35,770 nucleotides of DNA, taken from the NCBI GenBank assembly GCA_000310025.1, contig FN648523.1:137893-173662 (forward strand). Direction: 5' to 3'. Of the stretch, positions 27,390 through 35,770 are shown one piece after another (the stretch's first letter is position 1; each line of letters opens with the position of its first letter). This DNA comes from Ectocarpus siliculosus. Lineage: Eukaryota; Sar; Phaeophyceae; Ectocarpales; Ectocarpaceae. The translations under genes and the position numbers were made by a program. The notes below the pieces were generated by a model, which made no database searches, was not told the DNA's origin, and was given only the letters and a program-made list of their open reading frames with translations.

Positions 27390-29741
27390 CAATGGGACGC
27401 GTGTCCTCAGTTTATCGCCTTAAGGCTCTTCTTGGCGAAACGACGACCGAAGGCCATTTCATAGGTCGTTCGTTGTTTTCCGAGACAACGGGCAATGATG
27501 TTGTATTTTGTCATGCTCTGGGCTCTAGTTTATTCAAATAGATGACGATGATGAATGTAACACTAGACGCAAGGGCGGTCCGATGTCGACGAACGACGGA
27601 GTGACGATGGCATGATCGATGAACGCGGCCCAAGGCCACCCGAACGACTCGGCCCACCCCACCCCACCCCAACTCAACCCGAGCGAACTCATCACGGTCC
27701 AACACCTCGCCCAACCTAGCAACCCACCCGAACATAGTACAACATATCGATCCAAATCCAGCCTGAACTCAGCCGAACGTGATGCGTGCAAGAAACACTA
27801 CATGGGGGATTCACACATACCTTTACGACCCGCCCCACAGCCAGCGTAACGAAAAATAGGTGGTTGCCTGACAAGAACAAGTAAAAACAATCCATGCACA
27901 ATCCAACCCAAGTGCCGACTCGCACAAACACTCCGCTACTGCAGGAAAACCATTGTTGAATCATGGTCGTTCGGCAATTTACCCAGCCGACACACACAAA
28001 GCTAGTTAGGAGCTAAACGAGCGACCACAATGTATGACAAACAGTTGCACTCAACAACAAACTCCTATTTCGAAGCGGTGGTCAAGCGGCGGTCAGACAG
28101 TGGTCCGAGGCAGGAGGACATCTCCAGATCTGCGACCCCGGATAGCTGGCACCGGAGCAGGCGGCGCCGGGCGATAGATACATAGATAGTGATATCCTGG
28201 CCCTGACGGGATTCCTGCTCGGTAGGAGAATCCACTCTCCTCCAAAGAAGCGGGCATCGAAGTGTCTTGTGGAGAGCTGTACAGGAACGCCAGTGGCGAT
28301 CAACTGCAGCAGGATGGAGAGTTTTGTTGTCGAAAATAGAAGATGGTGCATGATGTTTCTTCCCACGGTACAATAGCAGTCTACATATATCTGTAGTGAC
28401 AGCGCCGCTCTTACAACAATCGACACGAGCCATTGAGGGTCCGTCAAGTCTTCGAACTGACAATGACGGTGGTAGAGTGGTCATCAAACAAACACAAACA
28501 CGGGATACCAAGGGATGCGAAAAAAAATAGTATACGTCGAGTCGGCATCACTCGACGGTGGGCGATCTGCTGTTGTACTAAACACACACAGTACTGTACT
28601 CTACAGACAGTATGCCTACGCTCGGATGTCAGACCGAAAGCTACATATACTGCGCACGCCTCTCGCAAGATCCTGCTCCTCCTGCTGGTCGTGACCGTTC
28701 GAACCCGGAAAGCAAGTAGGTGTCGAAGTCACCGTGCGGAGTGGGAGCACTCCCTCACTCTTTGGGACAGCCAAACAACGGCTCCAACGACGCCATCCCC
28801 GGTCGCCTATTTCACATCCGCGGAGGTGCGACATTCCTTGGTCGGTGGGTCGATTGCCGGACGACCCGTAACTAACGATGGGACTGAGCGAGCTAAAAAG
28901 CAAAAAAAAACAAAAAAACCTAGGTCGGAGAAGCTTTTCTCTGACCCGTGTGAAATCGTCATGGATCCAAATGAAGAGTACAGGAGCAGTGCCGACGCCA
29001 ACAACCGTACCGGCGATTCGCGCGTCGCAACAATATTTGGCGCAAGACACGCTGTACATATCTGCTCGGGAACCGGTACAATAACGCCCGAACCAAACGA
29101 ATCAAAGAGGTTCCGACCAACATTGGGGCATCGGGGCCTCCGATGCTTGGGGGCATCTGCACAGCTGTATCAAGGAACGAGTGCGACACCTGGCCGCGAC
29201 GTTCACCGCCATCGAAGCCCTCACGCATGTATTTCTTGCGCCTCGTCCCAAACTCCCCCGGCCGGGATGATGGGGTACACATCTACAGCAGTAGGCACAA
29301 TCTTAGGAACAGTTTTTTTTTTCTACAAGAATTGGTTCGATGACGAACTTCTGTTTGTTTGTGTTGGTTGGTCGTTTTGGTCGTTTGGTCGTTTGGGTCT
29401 CTCACTTCGTATGTACGTAGTAATCGTCTACATACAATACGGTCGGTCGCGAGTTGGGCTCAGTCAGCTCAGGTCGATTTCGTTGTGCTGGGGTTGGTCC
29501 ATCATTGCGTGTGTACGGACATAATGTGCACATGAAGAGAGTTCATCGTCGACTTTCCTGCTGCGCTGGCAAGGTCTCGTCACAGCGGCAGTACGTCTGG
29601 TCGAAATTTACAACTGAAATGCTGGGGACGTTGTTCTCTCTGCGTACGAACGACGAGCATTGCTTCCGAGAGCAATAAAAGATTTGCGGGTTCGAGGTGC
29701 ACGTACCTACACCCATTTAACACAACGGACGAAGGTTGGAA
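27390..29741. other. Intergenic region between the kinesin and 7TM-RGS genes
   Basis: This holds the kinesin 3' UTR and the receptor promoter. A long open frame (28433-29524, first ATG near 28463) has no recognisable domain, no hydrophobic pattern and no linked splice sites; overlapping open frames occur on the other strand. A tract with repeated GGTCGTTT units lies near 29370-29397. No poly(A) signal could be placed with confidence. Confidence 0.4.
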
Positions 29742-32700
29742 ATGGTTCCCGTCAGCATCGTGGTGATCCGCATCCTGTGCTTGTGCCTGACATTCGCGTA
29801 CGGTCTCGTCAGCCTCAGTCACATCACCGCCGCCTGGATGCTGAGGAAGAATTTCTACGTTGCGGTCAGGTGCGTGCGTGTTCTTTTCAATTATTAATAT
29901 TAGCATCGACCAATATGCTAACCGACCGGTTCACACTAAAGAAAACACGTCAGTCTTACATAGTGACTGCGGCTAAAATAACAACGGAAATAACTCCTAG
30001 AAAAAGGTCGTGACTTACTGCTGTACAGCAGTCGGGTCGTTCTGTTGGGAAGGGACAGGGAGGCTACTCCTGTAGTTTGTTCTCCTGATTGAAGACAGAA
30101 GCGCAACAGATTCATGAACGACAAATGTAAGGGTTCGTGTTTTTTGCTCCCTCTGCGCACTATGTTGTTTCTACTGCGTCGAGATAGTTCCTGTCCCTCC
30201 GGCATTGTTGTGCGGCAGATCAACTTCAATTAAACTAAAACGAAGTTTTATGATAATAGTCGAAATTTAACTTCTGCTCATATCTACTTCCACATGATGT
30301 CCGCCACTATCACCGTTCCCATCTCTCTCTCCTCTTCCATCCCCCCTCTTTCGTTTTTACTACTGTTCTCCGGCCATTGTCACTCTCCTTCTCGTCAGCA
30401 CCTTGTCTATTCTCTTTGTCGCCGCCTTACTTCTCCCTACCTCCTTCATTCTCCTCAGCGTCACCATGGCATGCACGAATCTTTCGATTGTAGGTACATG
30501 CGATCCTTGCTGTACATACCTTTCTTTCATGGACACTGTCACTCCACTTGTCGATTGGGGCATAACGTATGGGTCGAGAGGAGGGCTGTGCTGGTTGCTC
30601 ACCCTTAGTGGAATGAAGGCTGCACTTACGACCAAAGAACCCCCCCCTCGGTGTTTGCCATCGGGGTTGGGTTTTCGTCGCTTGGCAACGACGTTGAAAG
30701 ACAAACCGATCACTTCTGGAGCTCGGCAACCAGGTTACTACTTTTTTTTGTTTTGCCTCTGTTTATTGTTTGTTTGTGGTAACGGTGGTCGAGAGGATTT
30801 TGTTTTGCGGGGTCGAGAAACCTCACTCCGCGCAAACGGGATGATCGCATCACGTTGTGTTATTAAATTGGTCAAGCACCCTCGAGGCAGTTACACAGTG
30901 CTTATAACTGTCTCTGGAAGTGAAAGCACCAGAAAAAAAAACAATTCATACGCAGCTGTCATCCGTACGCAAGGAAGTAAGCGCAAGATGCCGAACACCC
31001 TTAGCAGGATGCAGCGCACCCTTCATGCGACTCGCCGAATACCTCACGGTGCTTCGCGCTTGGTGATGTGAGAGCCTGGCCCCGTAGAACCCGGCGTGCT
31101 CTGTCCCGGCTTTGTAGCGATGCGAGGTCAAAGGTCTAATGACTACGGCATGCACGACCATGAGTACCCCCCCCCCCCCCCTCGCGCAGAGTACAGCTTG
31201 TTGCAGCCTCTCCTCCCATGCTTCAGCGAAAAAACTTGAGTGCAGGCATATGCTTGCTTGCGTATGAAGAGATGTCGCTATCTCCTACGTAGATCAGGGT
31301 GACCAACCGCTTCTACTGCCCACAAGAGCGAGTATTGGGAGACAATGGCCACAAAACCCATCCCGAAAACGACGGGGAAAGGGCTCGGGCACGAGAACGA
31401 TTCTCGATAAAAGAGCAGAACGGACGCGTCACAATGACAGAATCACACACAACCGAGACCTCGTGAACGTAAGCGCACATAAGCACCACCACGCCCCCCC
31501 GTGCGAAGCGCCTTTGCTTCGAAATCATGCGGTGTGGTTGGGGTCTCAGACACCTCATGCTACACCAACAACGCGGTGTCTCCTTCCTGCCTCTCTCGGT
31601 CCTCTCTGTTTTGGCCAATCGAAACAGGTCTCCCCTCCTGGCGACAACATCAGGCCTTGCCGGTGTTTTTATCGCGGGATCGGCGTTGATGCGCATGGCC
31701 ATGTTTCCTGAGGCTCGTTCGCTGTCCGTTCTGCGGATCATCATCATCCCCTTGGCGGTATTTTGCTTCGTAGGGGTGTACATAGTGCGGGGCCTCCGTG
31801 TTGTCATCATGTACACCCCTTCGCATCGGAAGCGCTGGGGAAGGTACCTCAAGAAAGAAAGCACCACCGTCAAGACCATGCTGGCGGCTTTCGCAGCTGT
31901 CGAGGTCATCGCATGGTCTGCCGTACTACCTGTCGGACTGGAAAGGTGAAAGATGGGCCTTTCCCCAACTGGTCAGGACCCCGAATGTCTTTGCAACATT
32001 AGATGATAAGCAGCGCCAATTTTTGAATTTTCGTTTTCTCTATGCATATCAAACCTTCACAGGGTCGCAAGCTTCATGGTCATAGTGGCCAAAATCGAGT
32101 CCCTCATCATGCTGGGTGCGTCCCTCGCGCTCTTTGGCAAGCTGCAGCGGACCCATGACATATTCAAGGTGTCCTTGGAGATACGGAAAGTCGGAGCATG
32201 CGCGTTGCTCTCCTCGGGTGAGTGTTGGTTTGCCGTGTCCAATTTCATCAGAAACCAGACATTTTCCAACTGTTTATTGGTACAGCCTCCGCGCGGGTCC
32301 AAGCGTATCGTCCTTGCTCCCTCCATTGCAAGCGGGGTGTTTCGCGGGTATACGGTGTGGCCAGGTATGCTCGGCCGCCACAGTGGTGTCTGCAAGATCG
32401 GCATGACTTACCACAAAGAGAACGCAACCTAGTAGATCTCACGGCGGCATACCAGCGAACGTTGACAGTCCGCCAACAGCTTTGTTCCTACGTGTATGGT
32501 TTCAAACGGGAAATGGTGGCGATAGGTACGTAGCGGGCAGGGTTTAGATGCCCAAGTGGTCGAGCTCCTCCCCATGGTCAACGTTCGTTTTTTCTCCGTC
32601 AGGGAGGAGAGTTGGGAAGAGAGGGGGGGGGTGCCAATGCCGCCATGGGGTGCCAATGCCGCCATGGACTTGCCAAAGGGGGCGTTCTTGTACCATTTTA

Positions 32701-35700
32701 AGCCTCCATGTGGGTTGACGTTTGGGCAGGGACATCTTGGTTTGTTTCTTTTCCCAAGCATATCGAACCGAGAACTGTTGGAGATGAATCCCCGTTTCTG
32801 GTGATGATAGAGGCATCACCAAGAGACACTGGCGTTCTTCAGGGTAAGCCGATGGCAGGTTCGTGTTTGTCGTCGTCGTACTTCCTCCATTTATTGGCAA
32901 TGTGTGGTTGCTAGCCCCCTAGCTTAGCGATTGCTTTCTCACTTTGACGTCATTTTTACCATACTTTCGGCAATCACACCCATCACATTTGTTCATCTCC
33001 TTCTTGACGGAGTCCGTGTTGTTCTCTGATCGATTCACGCTCAACCATATTGTGAGTTCCGCTCTCTTCTGTCTTGCCAGCTCTGCACTCTTCGCATCCT
33101 GTTGCTCGTCCGCCAAACTGACGGCAGACGGCCTTCTTGATGTCGGCCATTCCAGGTCCCCTTGCCGAACGTTTAGTGTTGGCTTATGGCTGTCATCCAT
33201 CGGGGCGTGGAGAGGAGGGAGGGGGGGGCGGGGGTACTCATAGTCGTGCATGCCGTAGTCCTCGTGGGGAGCGGGGGGGGAGTACACGAGCCAGTGTTGA
33301 CGATGAGTGCATAGATGCACCTTCGAAAGGCTACCGCCTCCTGTTTAGAAGAAGGCAGAGGTCTCTACACCCTTGTACCGGATGAATAGTATCAAGCACG
33401 CATTGGATGAAGCTTTCCACCCGCTGCAACATGCACATGCTCCACTGAAGAAGGCATCACCCTTACGCAGCGTTTGTGGTGTGCGAATAGACGTCGGGGC
33501 AGGTCCTCCCGTCGACCGGCTGGACCTAGGCCTTGCCCGCGGCCCTTGTGGAGCTACTTTGACAAGTGGACTTCATCCATGTTTCACCCGCCGCCATGCC
33601 TTCACGTACGCACAAAGCAGCGATGCTGGCATTTCTGGGCTTCATCCCGGGCGGGATTCTAGACTTGTACATGATCCTGTTCTTCACGGTCAGATTCCAT
33701 GTCGTCGTGTGGATAACGTGAGTGCTCTACGGTCGTCATGCGCCGTTCATTTTGTCTGCACAACAAATATTAACATGCTCCTATCACCTCCGAGTACAAA
33801 ACAAGAGAGGTTTTGGTGGATGCCCAGTTTCCTAAGGACGTCGTGTCAAAGGCAATCAGAACGAGTGCTCTAGAACGCAGCTCCCGCTGGACATCCTAGC
33901 AGGTTTCCCACTAAAATCACCCATTCTTGTCTACTTGAAGACTTGTCAAGGAAAAAAACGTTTCGTGTACATACGCTTTGTGTCCAACTACAATGCGGGA
34001 ATCGCTCTGGGATGCGTGCACAACGTATCCTGATGTTAGCGAGCTAGAGTTTTCCCTTCGGGTGATGTGCGTATTGACACCGTCACACGTGAAGAGGTCT
34101 TGGGTCACTCCCCTACATACCACTATTTTGGTAGGATCATCGCTCCGCCGTATTTTCGCAGACAGGTGCCACACGTACGCTTGCACCACTGCCAATACCC
34201 CTTAGCACGGCACATGCCAACGTGAACTACGACGAGTAGAGAGAGTAGCGCTGGGGCTGCGTGCAACGTTGACGCACACACGAAGCTCTAGGCACTACAA
34301 CTCACTCAGGATCCCACAACCTAAAACAACACGAACAGCTTCTTTCTCTCCCATGCTTCCTGTCCGACTACGTCATGACCCCCCTGATGGAACAGAAACA
34401 TCCAGCCTGCGAGAGAAATACTGAGAAAGTACTCAGCTATCCCCCAAGACGGGCGTATATTGGCCAACCTCTTCCCGTTCGTACCGTCGTTGAGGAAGGC
34501 CGGCAGCACCGTGGCGGTCGATATGGCTGAACACAGAAGAATCTCGGTCCCGCCAGATTCCATCGAACGCAGCGTCAGGCTGGACGACATGTTGGAGCAG
34601 ATCCTGCTTTCCCCCGCTCTCCTGGAGGCATTCGAACAGTATTGTTGTAGGGCGCTTTGCAGCGAGGTGAGGTTCAGTCGGAGCTACCTCTCACAACACA
34701 GACCCACGCACGCCATGTATATACGCCGGCTGCCGTGGGCGATGTGGCAAAGCGCTTTCCTTGAATGGAATGGACGATCCAAGCCCCTTTTTGCACCAGC
34801 CAGAATGAGAGAGAGGCAGCACCCTCCGTTCTTCCCTTTAGAGACATCTTCGCGAGGCAATTTAGACGAGGTGTATCCCAGACTTGAGGCACGAACATCA
34901 GACATGCGATGGCTTGTAAGGGCTCGGAAGATAGACCCTCTCTTCGGAGCTTACTCATGTCAGACATGGGCAGTTGGGTCGACGCAAACCCAGCACGGGG
35001 CTAGTGCAGTCAATCTACCAGAGAGCGGGGAGAGCTCGAGAGATGGAGGGAGGGAAGGGGGAAGGGAGGAAGAGAGGGAGGGGGAGAAGGGGGTATCGGT
35101 CTGTTTGTGTCATTCAGGAGGAAGAGACGTGCCGTCCTACTTGACATTTGGTCGTTGCCCTGCCACCCCATACTGACGTTGCTGTGCGAATACTCACCCT
35201 CCACCCCACCTCTCTATCAATCTTCCGCCCCCGTTTCAATTATCGTTCGCGATGGCCGTGACGTATCTTTCGCGCATGAAGTCAATCCTGTTCTTGAAAG
35301 CGGCTTGGGTCTTCAGAGACGCTGTCTATTCGACGACCGCCAACGAAGCCACAAACTTCGCACAATTCATGGAGATCTTCGAAACCTACATTGCCGACGG
35401 ATCTCCCTTTGAGATCAACATCGATAGAAGGACCAAGGCCACCATCGTGAAAAGAACCAACCTGGAGGTCTTCAAACAGCTTCCTCTGGTACGTACACGA
35501 TGCCCTCGGTGGGGAATCCGTTTCTTGGTCCACATGTCGGAAGGCAAGGGATATGTGTCTATAATCTCCGCTTCTACTTCGAATACTTTCACGTCGTTGC
35601 CTTCGAATGCGTCGCATTGAGATACCAGGATTTGACCGTCTCCTCCCGTCGGACACTGCTTCTTTACTACAAACGAAATCTTCCAGGACGTTGCAGCTCG

Positions 35701-35770
35701 TAGTCTAGATGGGGCTGCCAACGAGGTCGGCACGATGCTCAAAGAGAATCTCTACGAGACGTTCCAAGGG
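29742..35770 (+). CDS. 7TM receptor-like protein with C-terminal RGS domain (3' partial)
   Basis: Proposed exons: 29742-29869, 31550-31945, 32063-32217, 33621-33717, 34396-34666, 35282-35488, 35687-35770 (cut by the window end). They total 1,338 nt, 446 codons, all in phase. The protein has about seven hydrophobic helices followed by an RGS domain, the layout of plant AtRGS1 and similar stramenopile proteins. By family knowledge it should sit in a membrane, sense an unknown signal and speed GTP hydrolysis on a G-protein alpha subunit. The start ATG is placed almost directly at helix 1, leaving no long extracellular N-terminus. The exon 4 acceptor could be at 33618, 33621 or further upstream, and that of exon 5 anywhere between about 34396 and 34520; other junctions are firm. 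It shares no visible functional link with the neighbouring kinesin gene. Confidence 0.85.
31141..31170 (+). repeat. Left arm of a 30-base inverted repeat (receptor intron 1)
   Basis: This matches the reverse complement of 33231-33260 at 29 of 30 positions. It is followed by a run of C, as is the other arm in the same orientation. Confidence 0.9.
31167..31181. repeat. Poly-C run
   Basis: A run of 15 C adjoins the left arm of the inverted repeat. Confidence 0.9.
33231..33260 (-). repeat. Right arm of the 30-base inverted repeat (receptor intron 3)
   Basis: This is the reverse-complement partner of 31141-31170, about 2 kb away within the same gene. Read on the minus strand it can encode DYGMHDYEYPRPPLPP; the left arm on the plus strand can encode DYGMHDHEYPPPPP. 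Confidence 0.9.
34396..35770 (+). other. RGS domain, exons 5-7
   Basis: Exon 5 ends with LDDMLEQILLSPALLEAFEQ, the first RGS helices. Exon 6 (35282-35488) continues CSE|SILFLKAAWVFRDAV, then NFAQFMEIFETYIADGSPFE and INIDRRTKATIV. Exon 7 has DVAARSLDGAANEVGTMLKE and NLYETFQG, the final helices. The Asn in EINID corresponds to the catalytically important Asn128 of RGS4, and Glu of CSE to its Glu87. The next residue is Ser where RGS4 has Asn88. The fold appears complete at the window edge; any tail lies outside. Confidence 0.85.
35028..35092. repeat. Purine (GA)-rich tract in receptor intron 5
   Basis: About 65 bases consist almost only of G and A, with GGGAGG/GAGAGG units. It lies between exons 5 and 6 and has no coding signal. 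Confidence 0.8.

Larger units (their letters stand above)
29742..33717 (+). other. Seven-transmembrane region of the RGS receptor, exons 1-4
   Basis: Helix 1 is in exon 1 (VSIVVIRILCLCLTFAYGLV). Exon 2 carries helices 2 (SPLLATTSGLAGVFIAGSAL), 3 (SVLRIIIIPLAVFCFVGVYI) and 4 (TMLAAFAAVEVIAWSAVLPV), with a basic loop HRKRWGRYLKK between 3 and 4. Exon 3 carries helix 5 (ESLIMLGASLALFGKL). Helix 6 spans the exon 3/4 junction (VGACALLSS joined to AMLAFLGFIPGGIL), and helix 7 is MILFFTVRFHVVVWIT. The spacing and basic cytoplasmic loops fit a 7TM topology with the RGS domain in the cytoplasm. Confidence 0.8.

Noticed and set aside
26268-27392. Several minus-strand frames opposite exon 29
   Set aside because: Antisense shadows of the biased Ser/Arg/Gly codons in the terminal exon.
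28700-29700. TTCGA-containing segments resembling tRNA T-arms (for example GTTCGAACCC near 28,700 and GGGTTCGAGG near 29,690)
   Set aside because: No matching acceptor, D and anticodon stems could be built around them.
32219-33570. Hydrophobic open frames in receptor intron 3 as extra transmembrane exons
   Set aside because: None joins exon 3 and exon 4 in phase, and seven helices are already accounted for without them.

Overview
This is a stretch of eukaryotic nuclear DNA dense in introns, and it most resembles a brown alga of the Ectocarpus type. The grounds are moderately high GC, introns of several hundred bases to more than 1 kb that separate exons of about 70-250 bases, a CTGT/CT microsatellite, and a 7TM-RGS receptor gene. 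The genus is inference; no marker gene is present. Genes were built by joining open segments at GT(GC)-AG sites and requiring the reading phase to carry across every junction.

Three protein-coding genes are supported. (1) At the left, on the minus strand, are the first two exons (1442-1236 and 856-725) of a membrane protein that runs off the window. (2) The centre (5434-27389, plus strand) is filled by one very large gene of about 29 exons, modelled at about 2,134 residues. It has a complete N-terminal kinesin motor (exons 1-8), coiled-coil and Ala/Gly/Ser-rich linkers, a discoidin (F5/8C)-like piece, a segment that looks like the N-terminal CH-type domain of IFT54/TRAF3IP1 (MIP-T3), a long coiled coil, and a disordered acidic tail. 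(3) At the right (29742 to the window end, plus strand) is a receptor-like gene with about seven transmembrane helices followed by an RGS domain. It is cut by the window end inside its seventh exon, at the end of the RGS fold.

No RNA gene, CRISPR array or intact mobile element was recognised. The 4 kb between genes 1 and 2 and the 2.35 kb between genes 2 and 3 contain no convincing exon. Several repeats sit in introns, including a 30-base inverted repeat (29/30 identical) whose two arms lie in introns 1 and 3 of the receptor gene.

The most unusual point is the kinesin gene: a motor apparently on the same polypeptide as an IFT54-type CH domain, which suggests a ciliary or microtubule transport protein. 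The main uncertainty is whether 5434-27389 is one gene or two neighbouring genes. Phase agrees at all junctions of the proposed model, but only cDNA can settle it.
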